Origin: Mucilaginibacter ginsenosidivorax
GTDB taxonomy: Bacteria; Bacteroidota; Bacteroidia; Sphingobacteriales; Sphingobacteriaceae
Reading direction: 5' to 3'
Length of the DNA stretch: 64,000 nucleotides
NCBI RefSeq assembly: GCF_007971525.1
Contig: NZ_CP042437.1
Span: 5,518,001-5,582,000, forward strand
Of the stretch, positions 52,667-62,084 are shown in pieces (position 1 is the stretch's first letter; each line of letters starts with the position of its first letter). Below the pieces are notes generated by a model. That model saw only the letters and a list, made by a program, of their open reading frames with translations, was not told the origin of the DNA and did not search any database. A program made the translations under genes and the position numbers.

Positions 52667-55600
52667 ATGGAAAAATCTTTATCCCAGATTTCAAGAAAGT
52701 TAATGACCGCAATTTTATTGCTCTTAACAATTTTCGCAACCTTGGTGCCGGGCCAATCCCTGGCCGAGCGTAAAGCATCATTGATTGACCAGCCGGTAAC
52801 CGTAAAGTTTGCCGATGAAACAATGGATGCATCGCTCGAAAAATTAAAAAAAGCCATGAACAATGTGGCTTTTAACTACAAATTAGATGATGTGGCGGTA
52901 GTTAAAGTAAAAGCAAGCACTTTTATAGGCAAGCCGTTAAAAGATGTATTAAATGCTTTAACCAGCAATACCCAGCTGGAGTACCGCGAGAAGTATAACA
53001 CCATCATTATTTCGCGCAAAAAAGTGGTAAAAGTGCCGGCGAAAGTAATGATAACCGGTACCGTGAGCGATAAAGACGGCCCCCTTGCAGGCGTCGCCAT
53101 CCGCAGTAAAACATCGCAGGCTGGTACATCTACAGATGTTAACGGTGTTTTTAAAATATCCGTTGAGCAGGGCGAGGTATTGGTGTTTTCGTTTATTGGC
53201 TACAAAACCCAGGAGGTAGTTGCAGATCATTCGCCGCTTGATGTTGTTTTAAGCGCAGATATCACCGGCTTATCGGCAGTAGTAGTGGTAGGTTACGGTA
53301 CGCAAAAAAAATCGGATGTTACGGGTGCTGTAGGATCATTAAAGGTATCAAATGTTAAGGATCGCTCCGTAGGCTCGGTTACCGAAATGCTGCAGGGCCA
53401 AATAGCCGGTGTTACCGTATTAAATGAAGGCGGCGACCCAACATCGGGTCCAAGCATCAGGTTGCGCGGCCAGAGCTCATTTAACAACGAGGGCCCGTTA
53501 ACCGTGGTAGACGGAACCATTTACAATGGCGGCCCGATAGACCCTAATGATATCGAATCAATTGACGTGTTGAAGGATTCATATGCTGCTATTTACGGTG
53601 CAAAAGCAGCGGGCGGTGTAATATTGATAACCACCAAACGCGGCAAGCAAGGTAAAACCAATTTAGATATTTCGGTAAAAGGAGGTAATCAAAACGCGCT
53701 CAAAATATTGCAGGCCCTAAATGCCGCCGAATATGCTGATGCCATTAATACAGCCTATGATAATGCAGGCAAAACCCGCCTGCCGGCTTTTGATGCCACT
53801 GTAAACCCCGATTCGCGCATTACCCGCACCAACTGGACTGATGCATTGTTCAGAACAGGCCATGTACAGGATTATAGCCTGAACATTAGTGGCGGTAATG
53901 ATAAATCAACGTTTTATGTATCGGGTGGTTATCGTAAAAACGACGCTATCCTTTTAAATACTAACGCACTGCGTTACAACTTCAGGGTAAATTCTGATCA
54001 CCAGATAAAAGACTGGCTTAAAATGGGCGAAAGCATGTCGTTCTCCTATAATAACGGCCAGGGGGCCAATACTACAAGCGCTTATACAGGTGCTATATTA
54101 TCGGCCATATTTTACCCGCCAAACGCCTCCATTTATAACGCCGATGGCAGCTTTGGCGGTGTACCTGCTGCTTATGCAGGCTCGTACGGCGATGTTATAA
54201 ACCCTGTTGCTTACCTAAAACGCCTGGATAACAGCGATGCGGTTACCAGCTTTACCATAAACCCTTATGTAGAAGTAAGTTTGTTTAAGGGGTTAAAATT
54301 CCGTTCGAACCTGGCAGTTACTAAAAACCTGGAAACTATCAAAAACTTTAGCACCAGGATACTGGAGCCCGGAAAAAAGTTTTTTGATAACAACCTTTTC
54401 CAGGAGCAAAATAATTCAAGAACAATACTTGCCGAGCAAACCTTAAACTTTGACAGGACATTTGGAACCGACCACCACGTAACTGCTTTGGCAGGCTACA
54501 CCTATCAGGATGACACACAGGAATTTTTTAGTGTAAATACCGATAATTACCTGAGCGAAGATCCTGCATACCGTTACATCATCAATGGTACGTTAAACCC
54601 AACAGGTGTTCCTTTACAAGGTAACAAGAATGAATCGGCGCTTATCTCTTATTTAGGCAGGGTAGGGTACGATTATAAAGGCAAGTACTTTATAAACGGT
54701 ATTATAAGGCGCGATGCCACATCCATGTTGAGCAGTAAAAACCGTACAGAAACTTACCCGGGCGTATCTGCAGGATGGTTAATTAGTAAAGAATCATTTT
54801 TTCCTGCCGATGGTTTAGTATCATTTGCAAAATTGCGTGCAAGTTACGGCCAGTCGGGTAACCTTGCCGGCTTGCCTAACTTTCCTACGTCTGTATCCTT
54901 AACCAAAACCGCGGGATATTTGGGTAGCCCTGCCACTGCCATTACAGGATCGGCAATTGATGGCCTGGCCAATCTTGATCTTAGGTGGGAAAAAGCAACC
55001 CAAACAGATATAGGTTTTGATTTGGGTTTGTTAAACGGCCAGCTGAATGTTACCGGCGATGTATTTATGAAAAAAAACACCCGGTTTTTATTTCAGCCAC
55101 CTGTAGCAGCCGTTTTTGGCGTATCCAATCCGCCATTTGTTAACGGTGGCGAAATCCAGAACAAGGGTATCGAATTAGCCATCAAATATCAAAACAGCAT
55201 TGGCCAGCTTCATTACAACTTAGCTGCCAATGGATCGTATATTAAAAACAAGATTATGGATATTTTGCCGGGCCAGCAATCTATCCTGTCAAATCCTACG
55301 GTAAGAGGTAACCTTGTACCGGTTCAATTACAGCAGGGATACTCGCTATACTCTTTCTTCGGTTACAAAACCGCCGGTTTGTTTCAAACCCAGGATGAGG
55401 TAAACAACTATACAGGTTCATCTGGTGCGCTTATCCAGCCAAATGCAAAACCGGGCGATATTAAATTTCTTGATTTAAATGGCGATGGTAAGCTTAACGA
55501 TGCCGATAAAACTTATTTAGGCACGCCTTTTCCTAAATTCAACTACGGCTTTACAGCCAACTTTAGCTATGGCAACTTTGACCTGAGTGTGTTTTTACAG

Positions 55601-56023
55601 GGTATTGCCGGCAACAAAATTTTCAACGCTGTTAAATACACCGGCTTAAACGCATCAATCCAAAACTATAACCTGCTGGCCGATGCTAAAAAGGCCTGGA
55701 GCCCTACACATACTAATACCAGCATACCAAGGCTTTCGGCAAGTGATGCCAATGGCAATTTTGGTAACGTATCTGATTTTTACGTAGAGGATGGTTCATA
55801 CATGCGTATCAAAAACGTAACACTGGGTTACACGCTGCCAAAAACATTGATGACCAAAATAGGCATACGCAGCGCAAGGGTTTTTGCCAATGCACAAAAC
55901 CTGGCCACATTTACCAAATATTCAGGACTTGATCCCGAGGTAGGCATTGGTCAAAACGGTGTCGATTTGGGCTTGTATCCACAATCAAGGATCATTTTAA
56001 TAGGTATTAACGTAGGCTTATAA
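52667..56023 (+). CDS. SusC-type TonB-linked transporter with signalling STN domain
   Basis: An 1118-residue outer-membrane transporter. A signal peptide (about 1-35) is followed by an STN domain (about 45-115; NNVAFNYKLDDVAV) that signals to FecR. A carboxypeptidase-regulatory-like domain is at about 127-205, then SusC signature VVVVGYGTQKKSDVTGAV and a plug (about 212-325; DSYAAIYGAKAAGGVILIT). The remainder is the barrel. It is in one operon with sigma, FecR and SusD. The substrate is inferred to be a phosphorylated compound from the phosphoesterase encoded downstream. Confidence 0.95.
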   Translation: MEKSLSQISRKLMTAILLLLTIFATLVPGQSLAERKASLIDQPVTVKFADETMDASLEKLKKAMNNVAFNYKLDDVAVVKVKASTFIGKPLKDVLNALTSNTQLEYREKYNTIIISRKKVVKVPAKVMITGTVSDKDGPLAGVAIRSKTSQAGTSTDVNGVFKISVEQGEVLVFSFIGYKTQEVVADHSPLDVVLSADITGLSAVVVVGYGTQKKSDVTGAVGSLKVSNVKDRSVGSVTEMLQGQIAGVTVLNEGGDPTSGPSIRLRGQSSFNNEGPLTVVDGTIYNGGPIDPNDIESIDVLKDSYAAIYGAKAAGGVILITTKRGKQGKTNLDISVKGGNQNALKILQALNAAEYADAINTAYDNAGKTRLPAFDATVNPDSRITRTNWTDALFRTGHVQDYSLNISGGNDKSTFYVSGGYRKNDAILLNTNALRYNFRVNSDHQIKDWLKMGESMSFSYNNGQGANTTSAYTGAILSAIFYPPNASIYNADGSFGGVPAAYAGSYGDVINPVAYLKRLDNSDAVTSFTINPYVEVSLFKGLKFRSNLAVTKNLETIKNFSTRILEPGKKFFDNNLFQEQNNSRTILAEQTLNFDRTFGTDHHVTALAGYTYQDDTQEFFSVNTDNYLSEDPAYRYIINGTLNPTGVPLQGNKNESALISYLGRVGYDYKGKYFINGIIRRDATSMLSSKNRTETYPGVSAGWLISKESFFPADGLVSFAKLRASYGQSGNLAGLPNFPTSVSLTKTAGYLGSPATAITGSAIDGLANLDLRWEKATQTDIGFDLGLLNGQLNVTGDVFMKKNTRFLFQPPVAAVFGVSNPPFVNGGEIQNKGIELAIKYQNSIGQLHYNLAANGSYIKNKIMDILPGQQSILSNPTVRGNLVPVQLQQGYSLYSFFGYKTAGLFQTQDEVNNYTGSSGALIQPNAKPGDIKFLDLNGDGKLNDADKTYLGTPFPKFNYGFTANFSYGNFDLSVFLQGIAGNKIFNAVKYTGLNASIQNYNLLADAKKAWSPTHTNTSIPRLSASDANGNFGNVSDFYVEDGSYMRIKNVTLGYTLPKTLMTKIGIRSARVFANAQNLATFTKYSGLDPEVGIGQNGVDLGLYPQSRIILIGINVGL

Positions 56024-56059
56024 CAATAAGGTATTTAGAGAATTAAGGAGATAATTAAG

Positions 56060-57571
56060 ATGAAATTTAAAAATATAGTTAAAGGCTTGTTAGGTGTAAT
56101 GGTAATTATACTTGCGCAAAGCTGTAATAAAAGTACGTTAGATAATATTAAGCCCACCGGTACGCCCACCAGCACCAACTTTTGGAAAAATGCGAGCGAT
56201 GCCCAGGCAGCTGCCAATGGCTTGTACGAAAAGCAAAGTAACAGCGAAGATCTGTACGGACGTGGTTACTTCTGGCTTATTGATGCCAGCGACGATATGG
56301 TTGTTGGCCGTACATCTGCCGATAGGGAAAACATAAAAAACTTTGTTTGTACCGGTAACGAAAGCAGTATTTACGCGCCATGGTCGTTACATTTTGTGGT
56401 GATGAAAAGGGCAAATGATGTTATAGCCAATGTACCTGGCATCACCATGGATCAGGCAACCAAAAACTTTATATTGGGCCAGGCCTACTTTGTACACGCA
56501 GTAATGCACCTGGAAATTGCCGATTTATATGGTACCGATAAACAAGGCGCACCGGTTCAAAACCGCGCTAACCCGATCGCTTTCCCGGCGCAGCTGGCAT
56601 CAGTTAAAGATAATTACGCCTATATCGCGGCTGATTTAAAAAAGGCGGCATCATTATTACCTTATTTTGATCAGCTGGCAGCTACTGATAAAGGGCGCGC
56701 GCACAAAACGGCCGCATGGGCATACCTGGCCAAAACCTACCTGCATGCTAAAGATTATGCCAATGCCGAAAAATATGCCGATTCGGTTATTTCAAGCGGC
56801 AAACACGCTTTGTTGGCTAATTATGCCGATGTATTTAAAATAGCCAATAACTATAGTTCGGAATATATATGGTCGGTAGCCAGCAATTTAAACGGGCAAA
56901 GCATTTTGCCGGGCGCTATGCTGGAGAATAAAGGCTGGGGTTTATATAACGGTTTCGGTTACTTTCAGCCAACTAAAGAGCTGGTTGACGAATTTGAAAC
57001 TGGTGATAAAAGGCTGGCGGCAACCATTCTTAAAAGTGGCGATATTTTTCAATACTTTGGCCAAACTTACACTTATCCAATTGGCGGCAAAAGCAACAGC
57101 TTAACCGGTTACCAGTTTAATAAATACATGGAGCCATTTAGTTATGCCGGTGGCATTCATATAAGCCCTAATGGTGATGAACCGTCGACAGATTTAAACG
57201 TTCCGTTATTACGCTATGCCGAAATTTTGCTGATTAAGGCCGAAGCCCAAATTATGCAGGGTAAAAATGGTGATGTCGCCTTAAACCTGGTACGTGTAAG
57301 GGCTGGTTTAGCACCAAAATCTGGCGCTACCATGGCCGATTTGAAACATGAGCGCCGCGTAGAACTGGCAGGCGAGTGGAGCGACCGCAACTTTGACCTG
57401 GTACGCTGGGGCGATGCGCAGGCTACTTATGCAAAACCATTACACGGCGCAAATGGTTCGGTAGTGTGGAAAGCACGCAATTTCGACCCGGCAAGGGATA
57501 ATGTATGGCCTATTCCGCCTAAAGATATCCAGATAAGCCAGGGCCAGCTAAAACAAAATGCTGGTTGGTAA
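56060..57571 (+). CDS. SusD/RagB-type surface lipoprotein
   Basis: A 503-residue lipoprotein with Cys22 (AQSC) as likely lipidation site. It shows the SusD core, with AEAQIMQGKNG and the GEWSDRNFDLVRWGDA closing motif near 440. It lies 36 bases after its SusC and is followed by an intrinsic terminator before the phosphoesterase gene. It is the ligand-binding lid of the transporter. Confidence 0.94.
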   Translation: MKFKNIVKGLLGVMVIILAQSCNKSTLDNIKPTGTPTSTNFWKNASDAQAAANGLYEKQSNSEDLYGRGYFWLIDASDDMVVGRTSADRENIKNFVCTGNESSIYAPWSLHFVVMKRANDVIANVPGITMDQATKNFILGQAYFVHAVMHLEIADLYGTDKQGAPVQNRANPIAFPAQLASVKDNYAYIAADLKKAASLLPYFDQLAATDKGRAHKTAAWAYLAKTYLHAKDYANAEKYADSVISSGKHALLANYADVFKIANNYSSEYIWSVASNLNGQSILPGAMLENKGWGLYNGFGYFQPTKELVDEFETGDKRLAATILKSGDIFQYFGQTYTYPIGGKSNSLTGYQFNKYMEPFSYAGGIHISPNGDEPSTDLNVPLLRYAEILLIKAEAQIMQGKNGDVALNLVRVRAGLAPKSGATMADLKHERRVELAGEWSDRNFDLVRWGDAQATYAKPLHGANGSVVWKARNFDPARDNVWPIPPKDIQISQGQLKQNAGW

Positions 57572-57590
57572 TTTAATAATACAAAGTTTA

Positions 57591-57613
57591 AAACCGGGCA
57601 ACGCCCGGTTTTT
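57591..57613 (+). terminator. Intrinsic terminator between susD and the phosphoesterase gene
   Basis: aaaccgggc/gcccggttt with an AAC loop is followed by TTT. It ends 15 bases before the phosphoesterase start codon. It is expected to stop most operon transcripts, so the phosphoesterase depends on read-through or its own promoter. Confidence 0.85.
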
Positions 57614-57627
57614 ATATTTACAGCATT

Positions 57628-59463
57628 ATGGTAAAAATAATTAGAACAGCAACAATGTTGGCGCTGCTTACGGGCATGAGCATTGCTGCCCACGCACAAA
57701 TTAAGGCCTATACCGTGGCCGATGCACACTCGCACAATGATTATAAAAATAATATTCCCTTTTATAGGGCCTATGAAAAAGGTTTTGGCTCAATAGAAGC
57801 TGATGTTTACGCGGTGAACGGTCAACTGATGGTAGCACATGATAAAAAGGAGATCAGCGCCAAACGTTCGTTAAAAATCCTCTATATCGATCCTTTAATT
57901 GAAAAATTTAACCGCGACCCGCAACGGCATTTAAGGCTGTTAATCGAAATAAAGGAAGATTATAAAGCTATATTACCGCTGGTGATCAGCGAACTTAAAC
58001 CATTAGAAAAATATTTTGCATACGATGGGCATCCCGGCAGGTTATCTATCGTGATGACGGGGGCTGTGCCTCCGGCAGCTGTCATGCCAAACTACCCAGA
58101 CTGGATTTCATTTGATGTTGACCATTTAGATGGATTTACGGCTGCGCAATGGAAAAAAATTGGATTGGTAAGTTTCCCGTTAAGCAAATATGTGCATTGG
58201 AATGGCAAGGGTGTATTTAATGCCGACGAAATTAAAAGAATAAAAGGTGGTATTGACAGCGTTCACAACGCCGGTAAAAAAGTACGTTTTTACGAAACTC
58301 CCGATACCAAAAGCAGCTGGCTGGCCATGTTACGTTTGGGCGTTGATGTTATAGGTACCGATGATATAGAAGGGCTTGGCAATTTTTTAAACAGGAAAGA
58401 GAAGTCGGAATACAAAGCTCCCGAACCTTATGTTATTTATCATCCAAGCTATAAATCAGATGGCACGGTGAAAAAGGTTAAAAACATCATTTTATGTATA
58501 GGCGATGGCATGGGCTTATCGCAATTATATGCTACCTATAGTGCCAACAGGGGGCAGCTTAATATATTCCAGATGCTTAACATGGGCTTTTCGGTTACTT
58601 ATTCGGCTGATGCTTATATTACCGATTCTGCCGCGGGGGCTACGGCGTTTGCATCCGGACAAAAAACAAACGACAGGGCTATAGGTGTTGATCCGGCAGG
58701 TAAACCCTTACGCTCGCTGGCCGATTATAGCGCCGATGCCGGGAAAAAAACCGCCGATATTGTCGTATGCGAATTAACGGATGCAACCCCCGCTGCCTTC
58801 TACGCACATGACTCTGAACGAAGCCATTCAACAAACATAGCCAATCAAATTGTATCATCGCCCGTTGATATATTTTTAGGGTCGGCTTATAAAGATTTTA
58901 CCCAGCCGGTAGATGGACAAACCCCTATCGATAAAATGAAACAACGCGGGTATACCATTATCCGCAATTTTGATGATTTTTTAAATACACCTGCAACAAA
59001 GATCCTGGCATTAATGGACGATAGCGTAACCAGGCCCAAAATGGATGGCCGGGGAAACTATCTGCCATTGGCATTAAAAAAAGTAACCCAAACTTTTAAG
59101 AGTGCGCCAAACGGATTTTTTATGATGATTGAAGGATCGCAGATTGATCATGGCGGGCACACCAATAACCTGAAACAGGTAATTACCGAAAACAGCGATT
59201 TTGACCGGATGGTTGGCGATGCCCTGCGCTTTGCTGATGAAGATGGCGAAACACTGGTTATTGTTACTGCCGATCATGAAACAGGCGGTTTAACCCTATT
59301 GGATGGCAATATCGCCAAAGGATACGTTTGGGGCGATTTTAGCACCAATGACCATACCGGAACACCCGTACCCATATTTGCTTATGGCCCGCATTCGCTT
59401 GATTTTAGAGGCGTTTTTAATAACACCGAAATTTTTAATAAGCTGAAGGCATTGATAAAGTAG
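57628..59463 (+). CDS. Exported GDPD/PLC-like phosphodiesterase fused to alkaline phosphatase
   Basis: A 611-residue secreted fusion with a signal peptide (1-23, ending AHA). The first domain (about 28-255) is a glycerophosphodiester-phosphodiesterase/PI-PLC-like TIM barrel with HSHND (34-38), IEADV (Glu57, Asp59) and the catalytic-type His71 in VAHDKK. The second (about 284-611) is a full PhoA-family alkaline phosphatase: IGDGM (291-295), the phosphorylated Ser334 in TDSAAGATA, the Arg region SERSHS, EGSQIDHGGH, TADHETGGL, and the final His in NDHTGTPVP. Together they could cleave a phosphodiester and then release phosphate. It lies in the ECF/FecR/SusCD locus and gives that locus its likely substrate. 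Confidence 0.92.
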   Translation: MVKIIRTATMLALLTGMSIAAHAQIKAYTVADAHSHNDYKNNIPFYRAYEKGFGSIEADVYAVNGQLMVAHDKKEISAKRSLKILYIDPLIEKFNRDPQRHLRLLIEIKEDYKAILPLVISELKPLEKYFAYDGHPGRLSIVMTGAVPPAAVMPNYPDWISFDVDHLDGFTAAQWKKIGLVSFPLSKYVHWNGKGVFNADEIKRIKGGIDSVHNAGKKVRFYETPDTKSSWLAMLRLGVDVIGTDDIEGLGNFLNRKEKSEYKAPEPYVIYHPSYKSDGTVKKVKNIILCIGDGMGLSQLYATYSANRGQLNIFQMLNMGFSVTYSADAYITDSAAGATAFASGQKTNDRAIGVDPAGKPLRSLADYSADAGKKTADIVVCELTDATPAAFYAHDSERSHSTNIANQIVSSPVDIFLGSAYKDFTQPVDGQTPIDKMKQRGYTIIRNFDDFLNTPATKILALMDDSVTRPKMDGRGNYLPLALKKVTQTFKSAPNGFFMMIEGSQIDHGGHTNNLKQVITENSDFDRMVGDALRFADEDGETLVIVTADHETGGLTLLDGNIAKGYVWGDFSTNDHTGTPVPIFAYGPHSLDFRGVFNNTEIFNKLKALIK

Positions 59464-59596
59464 CAAGGGAACTGTTTTGAAATTATTATGTTCACTTTGT
59501 TAATGATGAATTTCAAATCCTGTTTGTAAAAGCGTTGGGAATGCGCGATTTCTTCCCTGGGCGCTACTGTGCGTACACATCTTTAAAACAAAAGAA

Positions 59597-59731
59597 AATG
59601 TCATTTCGAACGAGGTACGAGGAGAAATCCTATACGACATGCATTCAACCATGCAAATTTGCAAGCATGTAGTATAGGATTTCTCCTCACGGCAACGCTC
59701 AAAGCCCTCCCCGGTTCGTTCGAAATGACAT
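59597..59731. repeat. Palindromic repeat of tgtcatttcgaacga type
   Basis: Outer arms atgtcatttcgaacg (59597-59611) and cgttcgaaatgacat (59717-59731) match exactly. Inner arms agga-gaaatcctatac (about 59620-59635) and gtatagga-ttctcct (59672-59687) also pair. The centre has a small hairpin. It follows the phosphoesterase gene. Confidence 0.85.
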
Positions 59732-59790
59732 TTTTTTAATTATTAGTACGTTTCCAAAAGATGTGTACACACAGTAGCCCTGGGAGGGGG

Positions 59791-59987
59791 GTAATGCTAT
59801 TGAGTTAAGCTATTCAACCCCGTAGGGGTGTAACATTTGTAGAAAAAACAGAAAAATAATGCTCCGTGCCGTAAGTACGGAGCTTATGAAGCGTACCTAC
59901 GGCAAGCAAAAATGTTGATTTACAAAATGCTACAAATGTTTTGCTGCGATGGAGCAACCTGTCAACTTCTCAACTTAATAGCATTAC
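59791..59987. repeat. Nested three-level palindrome
   Basis: Three nested pairs: gtaatgctattgagtt (59791-59806) with its near-perfect complement at 59971-59987; aacatttgtag (59832-59842) with ctacaaatgtt (59930-59940); and gctccgt (59861-59867) with acggagc (59877-59883). The inner cap also contains gccgtaagtac/gtacctacggc. It resembles a stem with bulges rather than a simple terminator. Confidence 0.8.
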
Positions 59988-60080
59988 GCCCTCGCAAGGG
60001 AGGGAATTGAAAAGGTAACGGATTTTGCAGGTTTTCGATGTCCTGGGATTTAACTCCGGGCCAATACATCAAAACAGAAA

Positions 60081-60116
60081 AAGCCGGTTTACCATCATGA
60101 TAAACCGGCTTTTTTA
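60081..60116 (-). terminator. Bidirectional intrinsic terminator
   Basis: aagccggtttac and its complement taaaccggctt form an 11-bp stem, with T-runs on both strands. It lies between the convergent phosphoesterase region and the gene ending at 60131, and serves the reverse-strand gene directly. Confidence 0.88.
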
Positions 60117-60130
60117 TTACTGAGCCAGCT

Positions 60131-61636
60131 TTAAACAGCAGCGGTTTGTGTTTGCGTATCGCTTTCGTTAGCAGCAGCAACAACATTAACCGGCGGCACT
60201 TCGCAATGGAAACCAAACAAGCACCTGTCTTTAATCATGGCGGCTACTTCGTTAGGTACATATTCTTCCCAACCGGCAGCGCCTTGCTTTATCAGTTGGA
60301 GTACTTTATCGGTATCAACATGCAGGTTGCCCTCGGTATAGTGCCTGATGTCTTCAATCTTGTTGTTGGCAATCAGGTAGCGGTATAAATCAATAAGATG
60401 GGGTGGCGGGTAAAACTTAAGGCAGTTCCATATTACGCCATCGCGCAGGGTAGGGTATATAAACAGTTTTACTTTACGGCTAAACAGCGTAGCAAACGAT
60501 TCAAGAATGCCGCCCGGAAGATCCTGGTAGTGTTCTTCAGAGAAAATATACTCCAGGTTAGGGAAGCCCAGCACCATGCCAATTTTCAACCTCGTAATTT
60601 TTGAAAGGTAGGCCACCAGCTTATAATACTCATGAAAATTACTGATCATAACCGTTTGCCCAAGCGAGCACAGGATATCTACACGGTCCAGGAAGTCTTT
60701 TTCATCAATGTCGGCATTCAGGTCGGCGTTTCGTTCTTTTAAAGCCTGCAAGGTAAGCTCGGTAACCACTACCACCTTTGATTTATCAACATCGGGTTCC
60801 TGCAAAAATTGTTTAACGCCATTATTAAGCATATCTAAATGCACATTAATAATAGGGCGGAAACGGCCGCGGATAACCACAATATGCTTTTTATACAGCG
60901 CTTCGGTAGGCTGCATGTTTTTACCATCAGGGCCAAACACGGCAGCGTCAGAGAATCCGTATTTTACCAGGTGCAGGCTCATTAACCTGTTATCAACCTT
61001 GGTAAAGTCGGGCCCTTCAAAGCGGATCATATCAATCTGTATCCTGTCTCTCGATAGGTTATCCATCAACGACAGTAAAAATACCGGTGGTATTTCGTTA
61101 TAATAAAAGCAGGCATACATCAGGTTTACACCCAAAATGCCAACTGCCTGTTGCTGCAGGTTGGTATCGTTATCCAGCAATTTTACGTGAATAACTACAT
61201 CATTAAACGCGCTGTTGGGTGTTAGCTGAAAGCGTACGCCCATCCAGCCGTGGCCATCGTTGGTTTTATTGTAATTTAAAGCCGATACGGTGTCAGAAAA
61301 GGCAAAAAACGTAGTGGAATCTCCACGTTGTACAGCCAAACGTTCAATAAGCAGCCCGTATTCGTGGTCAAGCATTGATATCAGGCGCGCTTCGCTCACA
61401 TAACGCCTTGATTGTTGTACGCCGTAAATGGCATCAGAGAAAACCATATCATAGGCCGACATGGTTTTGGCTATAGTGCCTGATGATGCGCCGGCCTTAA
61501 AAAAGTTAGCGGCAACATCCTGTCCTGCACCAATTTCGGCAAATGAGCCGTATATTTTAGGATCAAGGTTAATAGCAAGTGCCTTTTGCTTGGTCCCTAT
61601 ATCCTTGTTGTGAATGGCATTCATACCCTTATTCAA
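60131..61636 (-). CDS. Conserved protein of unknown function, 501 aa
   Basis: A 501-residue cytosolic protein. The N-terminal GSFAEIGAGQDVAANFF and GTIAKTMSAYDMVFSDAIYG stretches are highly conserved in a family that I recognise from many Bacteroidetes and other genomes but whose database names vary and are unreliable (receptor or adenylyltransferase labels). No signal peptide, transmembrane segment or known catalytic motif is visible. The last 15 residues are Gln/Thr-rich and probably disordered. It is monocistronic. Confidence 0.75.
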   Translation of the reverse strand: MNKGMNAIHNKDIGTKQKALAINLDPKIYGSFAEIGAGQDVAANFFKAGASSGTIAKTMSAYDMVFSDAIYGVQQSRRYVSEARLISMLDHEYGLLIERLAVQRGDSTTFFAFSDTVSALNYNKTNDGHGWMGVRFQLTPNSAFNDVVIHVKLLDNDTNLQQQAVGILGVNLMYACFYYNEIPPVFLLSLMDNLSRDRIQIDMIRFEGPDFTKVDNRLMSLHLVKYGFSDAAVFGPDGKNMQPTEALYKKHIVVIRGRFRPIINVHLDMLNNGVKQFLQEPDVDKSKVVVVTELTLQALKERNADLNADIDEKDFLDRVDILCSLGQTVMISNFHEYYKLVAYLSKITRLKIGMVLGFPNLEYIFSEEHYQDLPGGILESFATLFSRKVKLFIYPTLRDGVIWNCLKFYPPPHLIDLYRYLIANNKIEDIRHYTEGNLHVDTDKVLQLIKQGAAGWEEYVPNEVAAMIKDRCLFGFHCEVPPVNVVAAANESDTQTQTAAV

Positions 61637-62084
61637 TTATAGTTTATTGTTGCCAATATGATGATCTGAAAAGACGCCTTAAAAATACGGTTTTTTAAAT
61701 TAGTTAGGATCATGTATTAGTAAAAAGGCAAGGAAACCGCTTTTGTTTTTTGATTTAGATAGCAACACTGGCGTAGGGTTTAATAAATTGTTAACAAATG
61801 TTGATCGTACAGCATAGCCAAGCTTTTTTATTTTTTGTTCAAAGGTGGTTCTGCCGTGGTGCTAATCGTTTTTTTTAACAGACACCGGGTTAAACAGCGC
61901 TGCCCGGTATTTCAATAAATCAGTAGATAATTTTGCCCGTTGTTGGTTAATAAAACTTATTATAGGATAGTATTTACTGTTGTTTGAATAATTTAAACAT
62001 ATCTGCGTATGTAATAATCAGCTTGTTTTGTAATGCCCGCTTAGTAAATAGGCTACCAACCAGTTAAAATCAAATTATATAAGC
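61637..62084. other. Divergent intergenic region
   Basis: About 450 bases, AT-rich, between the unknown-function gene and the PhyH-type gene. No repeat, palindrome or open frame of interest was seen, and promoters could not be placed with confidence. Confidence 0.4.

Larger units (their letters stand above)
59464..60130. other. Repeat-rich gap between convergent genes
   Basis: Over 660 bases with no gene. It holds a palindrome at 59597-59731, a nested palindrome at 59791-59987, and a bidirectional terminator at 60081-60116. Short GC-rich tracts (gggagggg) lie between them. Palindromes of at least two families are thus stacked in one gap. Confidence 0.7.
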
